Shown piece after piece: positions 44,164 through 53,315 of a stretch of 64,000 nt of DNA. This DNA is from Paenibacillus phytorum. GTDB lineage: Bacteria; Bacillota; Bacilli; Paenibacillales; NBRC-103111. Where the stretch lies: the NCBI RefSeq assembly GCF_013141715.1, contig NZ_WHOA01000115.1, positions 1 to 64,000 of the forward strand, read 5' to 3'. Below the pieces are notes generated by a model. The model saw only the letters and a program-made list of their open reading frames with translations, searched no databases and was not told the DNA's origin. The position numbers and the translations under genes were made by a program. The stretch's first letter is position 1. Each line of letters starts with the position of its first letter.

Positions 44164-45213
44164 TTATTTTTTTGTGCGAAACTCTCGAGGTGAAGTACCA
44201 AAGAACTTTTTAAAGCTTTTAGTAAAATGAGGGTAATCTGTGTATCCAATGTGTTCTGGGATCTCGTAGGTCTTACAATCCGGATCGGATAATAATTGCT
44301 TCGCCTTTTCCATGCGTGTTTGAATTAAATATTGAGAAAAGGAGATGCCTGTGCTCTGTTTAAATACCTGACTTAGGTATGGTACGGATAATTTAACATG
44401 GTCGGCTACCATCTGCAGGGAGAGTTCATTATTCTTATAATTATTTTCAATAAATGCGATAACTTGTTTGATGTTCAGATGCGCACCATAGTTTCGGGTT
44501 TCACGAACAGTTTGAAGCCAAGTACTTATAACATGTTTATTTAAAACTTGTACTTCCTCCCTATTTTTCGCAAAAGCAATCGATTGTTTATTATCGTAAT
44601 CGAGATTTTTTGCTCCTAAGTCATTGTACAGACATGAATAGATTCTGCTCAAAAGTTCAATACTCCGAACTTTATATTGCGAATTCACTCCGCGACTATC
44701 TGTCCATTTTTTATTAAAATAGTCTATCGCGTTCATAGCCTCGGTTTCATTCACATTCCATATCAAATGAGCTATATTCTTTGCTTCCTCCGTACAATAA
44801 AGCAACCACTCGCTATACTCATTCACATCAATCCGATACTTCTCAACTTCCAATTTGACTTTATGTAAAGTTTGCGTAAGTTGTTCCGGCCGTATAGGTT
44901 TAAGCAAATAATCGCTGACCCCATAATGTATCGCCTCTTGGGCAAAGCTAAAATCACCGTAACCTGACAATATGATAAACTCACAATGGACTCCAAGGGA
45001 CTTAACGTTTTTAATTAAGTCTAATCCATTCATCAGCGGCATTTTTATATCAGTAATAATTAAGTCGGGATAAGCACTTTCAGCTAAATGTAAACCTTCA
45101 ACGCCATTAGACCCCTCGCCTATAATGTCAAACCCAAGAGAAGATTCCGAAACAAGTTTAACTAGACTCTTCCGAATTAAGGCTTCGTCCTCAATAATTA
45201 CTGTACGTATCAT
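44164..45213 (-). CDS. YesN-like response regulator (REC + AraC)
   Basis: Response regulator of 349 residues. Receiver domain with E8-D9 pocket, phosphoacceptor D55 (LIITDIKMP) and K in YLLKPIRP; AraC double HTH in the last 100 residues (LSLQMVADHVKLSVPYLSQV, YTDYPHFTKSFKKFFGTSPR). Its start overlaps the histidine kinase stop by four bases, so the two form one unit. It most likely activates the importer immediately downstream in response to an external oligosaccharide. Confidence 0.92.
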   Translation of the reverse strand: MIRTVIIEDEALIRKSLVKLVSESSLGFDIIGEGSNGVEGLHLAESAYPDLIITDIKMPLMNGLDLIKNVKSLGVHCEFIILSGYGDFSFAQEAIHYGVSDYLLKPIRPEQLTQTLHKVKLEVEKYRIDVNEYSEWLLYCTEEAKNIAHLIWNVNETEAMNAIDYFNKKWTDSRGVNSQYKVRSIELLSRIYSCLYNDLGAKNLDYDNKQSIAFAKNREEVQVLNKHVISTWLQTVRETRNYGAHLNIKQVIAFIENNYKNNELSLQMVADHVKLSVPYLSQVFKQSTGISFSQYLIQTRMEKAKQLLSDPDCKTYEIPEHIGYTDYPHFTKSFKKFFGTSPREFRTKK

Positions 45214-46994
45214 GCCGATTTATCCTTTCTTTCCTGTTCAAGAGGTATAACAACTTCCATGATGGTCCCGGTATGATTAGATTTAGCGATGTGTAAACCA
45301 TATGGATGACCAAACGTCAATCGTAACCTGGAGTGAACGTTAATCAAGCCAATATGACCATTTAATCCTTCATCCATATTTTCATATATCTCGTTGTATT
45401 GATCTTTAAACGCAGAGCTAAATTTTAATAGCACATCATCCGGCATCCCTCCCCCCTGGTCCGTAATTCTAATGACATATTTTTCATTCTGAATTCCCCC
45501 TGTAATCCCAATAAAACCAGGTGGAAGCATTTGATTCTCGTAAGCATGAATAAAACAATTTTCGATTAAGGGCTGTATAGAAAGGCGGCAAATTGAAATC
45601 GATGAAGCAGTGGTCATGTCAAAATGAAATTCACACGTTAATTCAGGAAATCTTTCCTTTTGAATTTCGAGATAGGTATGGATATGTTTTAATTCCTCTG
45701 TCAAGTTTACTACTTGCATAGAATCTTTCATGCAGTACCGAAACATATCGGCCAATGCGGTAGCCATTCTACTAACAGGCATTACGCCTTGGAGAATAGC
45801 ATGGGAATTAATAATCTCTAGCGTATTGTATAAAAAGTGCGGATTAATCTGAGACTGAAGAGCTCGTAACATGGACTCTTTTTGCCGCAGTAATAAATCT
45901 TTTTCTCGCAACTGTCCTGCATGCACCTCTACGATAAGACGTCGGAGTTCCCCAATCATTTTGTTAAACCCTAAGAACAAACTGCCTATTTCTTTTTCCC
46001 GGCGGAGCGGAGCTAAGATGAGCAGATCTCCATCCTGTGCTTTGCGCATAAGCCTTTCTAAGATACTTAGTGAATTTGTGAGATAAAAAGCATATCCGCC
46101 AATTATGATACAGGCAACAAAAGTAATAATTAGCAAAATCCAAATAGAATGGTCCCTTAGAACAACTAATCCTTTACTAAACTCATATATGGGGAATTCA
46201 GATACGATCGTCCAACGAGTAGATTCGGAAGTATTGTAATTGACGATATTCGTTACCCCTTTTTCTTCATGCAAAAATGTATCATCCGGTTTCAACGAAT
46301 GAACACCATTGATAAACCAATCCGGCATATTTGAGCCCAATTTGTCATAATGACCTGAGTCATAAATAACAAGATTGTTTGAATCGATGATCCACAACTT
46401 TCCCTTCATGCCAGTTTGAATTTTATTCACTTTATTCCATATTTCATTAAGTCTTATATTAAAAACCATTAGACCAGTGGTCTGGTACAATGTCGTATCA
46501 CTGAATTTCCTCGTAATGGTAAGTATAGGCGTATTATTTATCCATCGGATACCCATTACATTGTAATTTCCTAAGTTTGTATTTCTTAGATAGCTTTCAT
46601 AATCATCTTGACTTGGCAGCGCAACATGATTGGAAATTTGCAGACCATTAGCAGAGTAAATGGTTAGCGAATAAACTTCAGGACGTCCAAATACGATTTG
46701 TTGGAGTAACTCATTTTGAATATCTCGCGTTAATATAAATTGTTTATAGGCTTGGTCTGGTTGAAGAAGCATAAATTCTTTAATCAATGGGTGAGCAATT
46801 AACGGCAGCGTAGAGCGCTCCAAATCTTGAAAATAATCACTAATTTGATTATTTAACTGTCTGACAAGCTGCTCGTTAAATACTCTGGCTACATCCACAA
46901 TCGTATCCGATGTTTTATCAAACCAGATCTTTGAAAGTAAAAGTGATGGCAGCAACAGAAACATAATAAATAAAGCAATCAATTTTTTCCTCAT
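45210..46994 (-). CDS. YesM-like sensor histidine kinase
   Basis: Membrane kinase of 594 residues. Helices at about 5-21 and 285-305 flank an extracellular Cache-type sensor; a HAMP domain follows. The His_kinase motif ALQSQINPHFLYNTLE (His near residue 388) and ATPase motifs (QPLIENCFIHAYEN; DQGGGMPDD) are of the LytS/YesM type. Coupled to the downstream response regulator. Confidence 0.92.
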   Translation of the reverse strand: MRKKLIALFIMFLLLPSLLLSKIWFDKTSDTIVDVARVFNEQLVRQLNNQISDYFQDLERSTLPLIAHPLIKEFMLLQPDQAYKQFILTRDIQNELLQQIVFGRPEVYSLTIYSANGLQISNHVALPSQDDYESYLRNTNLGNYNVMGIRWINNTPILTITRKFSDTTLYQTTGLMVFNIRLNEIWNKVNKIQTGMKGKLWIIDSNNLVIYDSGHYDKLGSNMPDWFINGVHSLKPDDTFLHEEKGVTNIVNYNTSESTRWTIVSEFPIYEFSKGLVVLRDHSIWILLIITFVACIIIGGYAFYLTNSLSILERLMRKAQDGDLLILAPLRREKEIGSLFLGFNKMIGELRRLIVEVHAGQLREKDLLLRQKESMLRALQSQINPHFLYNTLEIINSHAILQGVMPVSRMATALADMFRYCMKDSMQVVNLTEELKHIHTYLEIQKERFPELTCEFHFDMTTASSISICRLSIQPLIENCFIHAYENQMLPPGFIGITGGIQNEKYVIRITDQGGGMPDDVLLKFSSAFKDQYNEIYENMDEGLNGHIGLINVHSRLRLTFGHPYGLHIAKSNHTGTIMEVVIPLEQERKDKSA

Positions 46995-47478
46995 AGTTAC
47001 TCACCACCCACCACCATCATGACTGAATTAAGAGGCAACATTACGACGATGACCCTTCCGCCATCAATAGCTTGGGCAGAAGGGTCGTCATTTTGTTTGT
47101 TCTCTCTCCTAGCTTGGATCATCGTCATATCGTGTTTAATGGCTATGTTAACGGCGCACGCCGAGTATTTCTTGCTGATTTAATTGGGCTATTGTAATTA
47201 TATTGTAATCCCTTTTCCAATTAGTTCGCCCCACAGTCATTTACCCCCATTGTATATCCTTTCACAGTTCTTGAAACAGTAGGTAATTCGCATCAAATAG
47301 GTGTCTTTTTATACAATAGCGCTGTCAAAGTGGGACTCATATCACGATTTTCAACAACTCAGATTAATTTTACTGTGGTGTAACAGCCTTGCGCCTCCAA
47401 ACCCCTGACCAATCCCTTTTTCTCGAAGCACCAACAGAGGCATTCTCAATAATCAAGTGATACGTCAACAAGTAGCAT
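46995..47478. other. Intergenic region between lyase/ROK remnant and kinase
   Basis: About 480 bases without a supported gene. An imperfect hairpin at 47050-47092 (GATGACCCTTC with GAAGGGTCGTC) followed by a T-rich stretch on the plus strand may be a terminator relic. The remainder shows no clear coding or repeat structure. Confidence 0.4.
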
Positions 47479-47600
47479 TCATGTGTTCAGGCCGAGCATT
47501 GCCGCACCAATAATCCCTGCATCGTTCCCAAGTTCGGCCTTCCGGATATCGCACCGGAACTGTTCACCGCCAAACGCCTCACCCGATCTGGCCCCGGAAT
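47479..47600 (-). pseudogene. C-terminal remnant of a ROK-family sugar kinase
   Basis: About 35 codons ending at TGA 47479-47481 with AFGGEQFRCDIRKAELG and NDAGIIGAAMLGL, the conserved C-terminus of ROK kinases (glucokinase-like). The catalytic domain is absent and the fragment begins inside the end of the lyase gene, so the rest was deleted. It suggests the ancestral operon continued with a sugar kinase. Confidence 0.65.
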
Positions 47601-47618
47601 GTTCGCGTGTCACACCCT

Positions 47619-49700
47619 TCAAATGTGCTCAAGCAGATTCATCAATTCTTCTTCCTGATGCACGAAGATTTTTCTTACATCCTGAAAATCAGGCATGGCC
47701 CTGTCAGTGACATCCAGCATGGCCACATGAAGAACTGCCTCATTTTCCTGGTCTGTTTGCTCTGAGTCTTTCGCAAGGAAACTTATATCCACTGCATAGT
47801 TGATTTGCTCTGGATCAGAAATAATATCAGGATATAGATCTTTTTTTTTCCATAATTTCACTTCAACTTCTGCTCTTGACTCCCAAACACAGAGAAGCTG
47901 AACGTTTTCCTTTTTTAATAGCAGAACCCTGTCTTCAAGAACCTCACAAGCCACTCCCAGCTCCAGAAACCAACGTTGAATGTGCTTTTGCTGCTGACGC
48001 ATCCCACGTTCAATTTTATCCTTTACGATCCAGCCCTTTGCTCTTGAAAAAACAACGGTTCGTTGATGACGACAGAACGTATATGCATCATGATACCCCT
48101 GAACAAGCATTCCCTTAGGGTTTGTTTCATATCGACTGACGCAGACATCCGGACGGTAGACCCCCCATTGGTTTGCATACATCCTGTTGGGCTGAACCGC
48201 GGATCCGTGAACCAGCACTGTATTATGCGACTCCATGTTATACATAAAGCCGCGCAGGTCACTGTTCATGCGAATTTTATGGTACAATGCACCGGAATAG
48301 GGTTCACCGATAAACTGTTTGCCTCGAAGAATCATGATTAGTGAGAGCATGTCCATGTGGTTGTGTCCGCAAACACCACAGTTTTCCTTGATGGACATGA
48401 TAAAATAGTTGGAATCTCTCTTCCAACTGCTCCTACTTGCTACAAAGCCAACGGTGTTATCGCAATAATCCAACGATGGCAACTGTTCCTCCTTTACCGT
48501 CTCCCCCCTCCTGACTGCCAAAACTGCTGCAGGCAATTGATTTTCCGTCATTTGCATAGCTGCGAGCAAAAATGGCTCAATGCTCGTACCCTGATTGTCT
48601 CCAATGCTCGGGAAGCGCTCTGTGGGCTGTACGATTGAAGTCAGAACAGAAATACTTTTCTCAAGGCAAGCAAGTGACCCTTCGTCCATGAGTGGGTCAT
48701 TGTTCAGCCTTGCAATCGTCACTGCACGAAATAGCATATCCCCAATGGTTGCACCAGCCCAATAGGAGGTTGAATGCTCTCCATAGCCCCCACTGGGATT
48801 AAAGTCATCCTTAAAGTGTGCTAATATTACTTCCCTGCTATGCGGCTTCATTGCTTCAATCACCGGAAACTCCGGAAGCATAACTGCCAATATGTATGGC
48901 AAAACCCCTCTTTCCCATAAATGATGGTTATGCGGACGATAGGTGTCCGTATCAAACCTACGGTATTGCGACCCAAAAAAACAGATGCGCCCGATGATTT
49001 TAAAGGCCAGATCATCCGGAAGTGTATACGGAAGCTCCGTGTAGAAAAGTGTCAACATAACAAGTGTAAGTCCGCCGACACTCATGGCGTCCCGGTCATC
49101 GGTTAGCATCCAATGTCCCGCATCAGCGGCTTTGTTTTCAATAATCAGCTGGTATGTCTCAAAGAACTTTTCCAGAATCTCTCTGAACTTACCTGCAATC
49201 CGGGGGTCTCCATTCTCATGATACGCGACCGCAAGAGACTCAAAAAACTGTCCGCGTGTGAACATATCGTGAGGGTATCGATGGCGTGTAACATTATCCG
49301 TCAGCGCATTATGCAACAGCATGTTTTCAAAGTGAGCCCCTAGAAAATGCTCTCCACGCTTACCGGTCGGCAACAGATAAATGTTGTTCATCATCTTCTC
49401 TGCCACCTTTAAACAAAGCTCCTTGAGACTTCCTTCTAAGCCATTGGAAGACTGATACGAAAGGGGGGAAGCATCCGGATCTATGGGTCGCAGTGGCATT
49501 CCCCGGTAATCAAACAAAAAGGTTCGGTTTTTCCGGTTATGAAAATACTCTACCACCTCATGCTTTGCAAGCTTTTCATTACCTTGCTCAAGTGCCTTCT
49601 TGACCTTTTGAAGCCCTGGATAGTTAAGATTCAAGGCTTCAAACACATGCTTATCCGTAATATCTGTCTCTCTATCCAACAGTGTGATTTCATGCGTCAT
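47619..49700 (-). CDS. Heparinase II/III-family polysaccharide lyase
   Basis: Protein of 693 residues with no signal peptide, so probably cytoplasmic, acting on imported uronic-acid oligosaccharides. The N-terminal ~370 residues form an (alpha/alpha) toroid with HNHHLWERG (about 247) and GGYGEHSTSYWAG (about 305), whose Asn/His and Tyr resemble the catalytic residues of the family. The C-terminal beta-sandwich carries CGVCGHNHMDML (about 438) with the conserved His. Exact PL family is not decidable by eye. Spacing suggests it was part of an operon with the remnants on both sides. It ends against a truncated ROK gene. Confidence 0.82.
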   Translation of the reverse strand: MTHEITLLDRETDITDKHVFEALNLNYPGLQKVKKALEQGNEKLAKHEVVEYFHNRKNRTFLFDYRGMPLRPIDPDASPLSYQSSNGLEGSLKELCLKVAEKMMNNIYLLPTGKRGEHFLGAHFENMLLHNALTDNVTRHRYPHDMFTRGQFFESLAVAYHENGDPRIAGKFREILEKFFETYQLIIENKAADAGHWMLTDDRDAMSVGGLTLVMLTLFYTELPYTLPDDLAFKIIGRICFFGSQYRRFDTDTYRPHNHHLWERGVLPYILAVMLPEFPVIEAMKPHSREVILAHFKDDFNPSGGYGEHSTSYWAGATIGDMLFRAVTIARLNNDPLMDEGSLACLEKSISVLTSIVQPTERFPSIGDNQGTSIEPFLLAAMQMTENQLPAAVLAVRRGETVKEEQLPSLDYCDNTVGFVASRSSWKRDSNYFIMSIKENCGVCGHNHMDMLSLIMILRGKQFIGEPYSGALYHKIRMNSDLRGFMYNMESHNTVLVHGSAVQPNRMYANQWGVYRPDVCVSRYETNPKGMLVQGYHDAYTFCRHQRTVVFSRAKGWIVKDKIERGMRQQQKHIQRWFLELGVACEVLEDRVLLLKKENVQLLCVWESRAEVEVKLWKKKDLYPDIISDPEQINYAVDISFLAKDSEQTDQENEAVLHVAMLDVTDRAMPDFQDVRKIFVHQEEELMNLLEHI

Positions 49701-49811
49701 TTAATTTCACCGTTCCTTCCTGCATTATTTCTTCCTTCTCATTTTCCAGCTAAAAGAAAATTCAATACACGAAGGATTCCCTGTGCATTGAAATCCCTAA
49801 GAACCATTATG

Positions 49812-49990
49812 CTATTGTTTCACTGCCCCAATCATGACACCCTTCTCTAAGTACTTCTGTACAAACGGATACACACATAGAATAGGCAGGGTAACGATGA
49901 TAATGGTTGCATATTTAATGGTTTCACCGATTGACTCCTGTTGCCCAACCTCAGCATAGGCCGACATAGAACTTATATTCACCATGTATT
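49812..49990 (-). pseudogene. C-terminal remnant of a YtcP-type permease
   Basis: Minus-strand frame ending at TAG 49812-49814, containing YATIIIVTLPILCVYPFVQK and YLEKGVMIGAVKQ, the standard end of CUT1 permeases. The upstream part continues in the opposite orientation at 49984-50133, so the gene was broken by an inversion. Confidence 0.75.
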
Positions 49991-50133
49991 TCCAGGGTGG
50001 ACTGATTCCATTTTACTTTACGGTCAAGGGTTTGGGTATCAATAATACATTTCTTGCCATCATTCTTCCCACTGCCATTAATACTTTTATTCCAATGGCT
50101 TACAAGATAATAAAGTGTAACCACGGCTCTTGA
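49984..50133 (+). pseudogene. Inverted middle segment of the same permease
   Basis: A 50-codon plus-strand frame MYFQGGLIPFYFTVKGLGIN plus NTFLAIILPTAINTFIPM matches the third-fourth helix region of YtcP-type permeases. It directly abuts the C-terminal piece on the other strand. The EAA loop and N-terminus are missing. Confidence 0.72.
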
Positions 50134-50184
50134 ACTTCCTCATCGTCTTTTCTTCCCTTATCCCATAAAAATTCTTTCCCTGAG

Positions 50185-50327
50185 TTGAATGACTATAGTT
50201 CTCGCACATGACGCGCTTGCCGGCCTCCAGGGCGGCAAGCGCGTCATGTGCAAGCTGAGTGAGCGAAAATGTTTATGTTTCGCGTCACTCCGCAGCCAAT
50301 GATTGCAGTTTTCAATTGCTTTGACAT
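50185..50327 (-). pseudogene. N-terminal remnant of a Gfo/Idh/MocA oxidoreductase
   Basis: After GGAGGAGAACCG the frame starts MSKQLKTAIIGCGV (Rossmann motif) and is soon closed by a stop; a shifted frame continues HDALAALEAGKRVMCEN, the family motif before the catalytic EKP. The rest is deleted. The second segment contains a perfect 19-bp inverted repeat (50204-50222 with 50233-50251). Confidence 0.7.
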
Positions 50328-50379
50328 CGGTTCTCCTCCTCTGGTTTCCACATTCTTGTTCTAATTTACTCACCGAAAA

Positions 50380-51531
50380 TCATATGTAATTCAATCCGGA
50401 GGTGCTTGGAAACGGAACGGGGAAAAGCTTAAGAATCCCCGACTTCATTTTGTCCGACATACTAAGCTTCGGCTCATGATCGAATAGTAGCGACAAAATT
50501 TCCTGATCGCTGCAAGTGAAAGTCTGCCCCTTCCAGGACAACCGGTTGCTTCCATCGGACAAGGTCGCTACCTGAAGCTGTCGGAAAGCCTCGTCGTTTT
50601 TCTGCTGCAAATAAGGAGCAAGCTGGCGGATTAATATTTCAGCATGAACGACCATCGCCGTTCCTTTCATCCGGGAACGCTTACACGCACAGGCAGAACT
50701 CTCGAACATGAAAGTAAGCTCCTTTTCATGCCACGGTATGGCGATTTCCATCTCCTCCAACTGTTCCCTTTCGTACCCATTTGCAATGATCGCCGCCACG
50801 ATGTCGGGCCTTCCTCCCCACTCGATAACAGTCGGACGGCCTCGCGGTTGCGTATAGGACGCCGATGGTACACAAGCGACGGCATACCCGTGGAGTCGAC
50901 CCTGCCCCGTGGCTACCCATACTTTATGATGAAGCTTGCGGTTACTCGCCAATGGTTCTGCATGGATCAAAGCGGCCAAATCCCACAAACTCTGCCCGTA
51001 ACGAACCGAACGTTCTCCTGCAAGCCGGGCGATCTCGAACCAATCGATCGGCGCCATCTCACGGATATGCAAGAGTTCCGCAGAAGCAATTTTCCGTATG
51101 GAGTCTTTGCTCGTTGCTTCGATGCAAAAGGATGCCACTTGGCCAAAAGGACGACAGCCAACCCTCTCATAGATCCCACCGGCCCCAGAGACAACAATAA
51201 GCGCAGCTCCTGCCTGCAGGCTATGCTCCTTGATTGCTCGCAAAACTTCTCCGGCATACCCCCGCCCCGTGTAATCGGGATCGGTACATACGGAGCCAAT
51301 AGAATATACGCTTAAGGTGGCTGGCCCGATGTGGATCTGTGAAGGAACAAGACCGGCAAAGGACACTAATCGGCCACCAATAAAATAGCCAAACGACTGG
51401 CCTAAGCCAGGGGAAAACACACTCGGATACGCCCTGCCCATCGAAACTTGCTCCGCATCGCGGAAGACAGCATCGGACAGGCGAACGGCTGCCTTAAATT
51501 CGTTTGTACGCAGTAGACGGACTTCCTCCAT
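50380..51531 (-). CDS. GNAT-family N-acetyltransferase (Eis-like two-domain)
   Basis: Cytoplasmic acetyltransferase of 383 residues. The N-terminal GNAT fold includes the acetyl-CoA loop CTDPDYTGRGYAGEVLRAI (about 85-100) and SGAGGIYERVGCRPFG. The second half (about 190-383) resembles the second GNAT-like and sterol-carrier-like regions of Eis-type enzymes. Its substrate is not evident; amino sugars or an antibiotic amine are possible. It follows the sulfatase gene and an unidentified fragment. GAGG precedes the ATG by about ten bases. Confidence 0.8.
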   Translation of the reverse strand: MEEVRLLRTNEFKAAVRLSDAVFRDAEQVSMGRAYPSVFSPGLGQSFGYFIGGRLVSFAGLVPSQIHIGPATLSVYSIGSVCTDPDYTGRGYAGEVLRAIKEHSLQAGAALIVVSGAGGIYERVGCRPFGQVASFCIEATSKDSIRKIASAELLHIREMAPIDWFEIARLAGERSVRYGQSLWDLAALIHAEPLASNRKLHHKVWVATGQGRLHGYAVACVPSASYTQPRGRPTVIEWGGRPDIVAAIIANGYEREQLEEMEIAIPWHEKELTFMFESSACACKRSRMKGTAMVVHAEILIRQLAPYLQQKNDEAFRQLQVATLSDGSNRLSWKGQTFTCSDQEILSLLFDHEPKLSMSDKMKSGILKLFPVPFPSTSGLNYI

Positions 51532-51551
51532 GTCACATACACCTCATTTTC

Positions 51552-51761
51552 TCAAATAATCGTTTCTATAGATTGGACTCCCGGATGTCCGGCTCCCAGA
51601 TCGAAGCTATTCAGATAACCGGAGGAAGATGACCATGAAGGTACGCCAACCGCATAGATATAATCACCGGAACCTCTTACGACTTCCACCTCCTCCTCAA
51701 GAATGCGCATAACCATTTCCTGATCACCATGACCGAACAGAAGCGTTGCAGGAAAAACCAA
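51552..51761 (-). CDS. Unrecognised short ORF between sulfatase and acetyltransferase
   Basis: 69 codons from an ATG at 51761; similarity-like composition extends upstream in the same frame (PKTKENLVFPATLLFGHGD). Contains EVVRGSGDYIYAVGVPSWSS and ends SIETII. I do not recognise it. It lacks a clear ribosome binding site and may be the tail of a larger deleted gene. GC content matches its neighbours. Confidence 0.3.
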   Translation of the reverse strand: MVFPATLLFGHGDQEMVMRILEEEVEVVRGSGDYIYAVGVPSWSSSSGYLNSFDLGAGHPGVQSIETII

Positions 51762-51806
51762 GTTTTCTTTTGTCTTGGGAGGCGCTTATTAAGCCTTTTT
51801 ACTCGT

Positions 51807-53252
51807 TTAAGACATAAACGCCGTGTAGTCCTGTAGAAACCGGTCGTAGATTTGATTTGGTAATTCCAGCAGATCTTTCGTAGCTTGCATATGCTCACGC
51901 AAATGCTGCAGCATCTGTTCAATGCGCGCGCGATAAATCAACTTTTGAAATGCAAGATTATCTCTCTCCTGAGGGTCTTTGATTACGTTGTACAGCTCTA
52001 TATACGTCTCATTCTTAAATATATCGACGATCAGCTTGTAATCGCCCTCGACGATACAACGGCCAAAGTTGCCTCTTCCTCCATTGCCATCGTATTGAAT
52101 AAAGATTCTCTCGCGTCCTATTGTACTACCAGCAATTAATGGCATGAGTGATCGGCCGGACATAGGAGACTTCGGCTGGATCTGTGTATAATCGCATATC
52201 GTCGGCAGTACATCGATACTGCTGACTAACGAGCAGCAAGAAGTTACAGCAGGTTTGAAATCAGCCGGAAATTTCATAAATAGCGGTGTATGAACGGATT
52301 CTTCATACATACACATTTTTTGCCACAATCCGTGAGAACCGAGCATTTCACCGTGATCACTCGTAAAAATAATCAGACTATTATCGTAAAGATCTTCTCT
52401 CTTTAATTCCTCGATAATCCGGCCGACGCATTGATCAAGTAACGAGACCAATCCCAGATAGACCTTCCATATTTGTCTCCAATCTTCCCTCGTGTATCGA
52501 GTTCCTATGGCGCCGGTCAAATTATATAACTGAAGCGGCGACTGACTCCGGCACCACTCCCCGACATTCTCAGGTAAATCAACCGTTTCGACAAAATTAA
52601 ACCAAGGGGCGGGAATTTCAAGGGGAGGGTGGGGAGCGTGGAACATCGCATTGAGCAGAAACGGTTTGCTGCGATCTCGCTCCCTAATCGCTTCCACAGA
52701 GTCTCTGGCTATAAACTCGTCAATGAAGAACTCCTGACCTTCTTCGTATAGCCCAACGGCAGGTATTGAATACGATTTTGGACGCGTTATCATTCCATGA
52801 GTCATTTCCGGCACGATCCCCCGATAATTCGGTCCTCCAGGCATTCGTTTATGATTCTCCTTCAAAAAGGCTTCGTATCGGCCCTCGAGTCTTCTCCAGT
52901 TCGTTTTGCTGTCAGGGGATTCATCCACACTAGGCTTCATCCGAAGATGTTGTTTCCCTGTATGCCAGCTGTCCCAGGTGTGATCCATAAGCCCGTATAG
53001 ATGGTCAATGTCCGGCCTTACAAGGGCGTGCATGTCCTCACCCCGATTAATTAAACAACCTGTTTCGTTAGGGTACATGCCGGTAAAGAACGCTCCGCGT
53101 GCAGGGACACAAATGGGAGAAGCGCAATACGCTCTTTCGAATACGATGCTGTTTTCCTTTAACCGATTGATGTTTGGAGTATGGGCACCGATGGCATCCA
53201 GCCTCAATTGATCCGCCATAATAAGGATGACATTCGGTTTTTCATTTCTCAT
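51807..53252 (-). CDS. Type I formylglycine sulfatase (first copy)
   Basis: Alkaline-phosphatase-fold sulfatase of 481 residues. N-terminal metal site PNVILIMADQLRLDA; the CxPxR maturation motif is C48-V-P-A-R52 in CASPICVPARGAFFTG, whose Cys must be converted to formylglycine; IIFTSDHGEMLGSHGLW is the second metal site. No signal peptide, so probably cytoplasmic, acting on imported sulfated sugars. Strongly similar to the protein at 54578-56008, with the propeller gene between. No maturation enzyme is encoded in the window. Confidence 0.92.
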   Translation of the reverse strand: MRNEKPNVILIMADQLRLDAIGAHTPNINRLKENSIVFERAYCASPICVPARGAFFTGMYPNETGCLINRGEDMHALVRPDIDHLYGLMDHTWDSWHTGKQHLRMKPSVDESPDSKTNWRRLEGRYEAFLKENHKRMPGGPNYRGIVPEMTHGMITRPKSYSIPAVGLYEEGQEFFIDEFIARDSVEAIRERDRSKPFLLNAMFHAPHPPLEIPAPWFNFVETVDLPENVGEWCRSQSPLQLYNLTGAIGTRYTREDWRQIWKVYLGLVSLLDQCVGRIIEELKREDLYDNSLIIFTSDHGEMLGSHGLWQKMCMYEESVHTPLFMKFPADFKPAVTSCCSLVSSIDVLPTICDYTQIQPKSPMSGRSLMPLIAGSTIGRERIFIQYDGNGGRGNFGRCIVEGDYKLIVDIFKNETYIELYNVIKDPQERDNLAFQKLIYRARIEQMLQHLREHMQATKDLLELPNQIYDRFLQDYTAFMS

Positions 53253-53315
53253 CTACGTAACCTCCATCCAAGCAGTTTTTATAATGGATTACATTCGTTT
53301 GAGCTCTACGATTTC

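Noticed and set aside
50204..50290. Two adjacent hairpins suggesting a structured small RNA
   Set aside because: Both fall inside the decayed oxidoreductase reading frame and match its family motifs; there is no promoter or T-run, so a remnant gene explains them.
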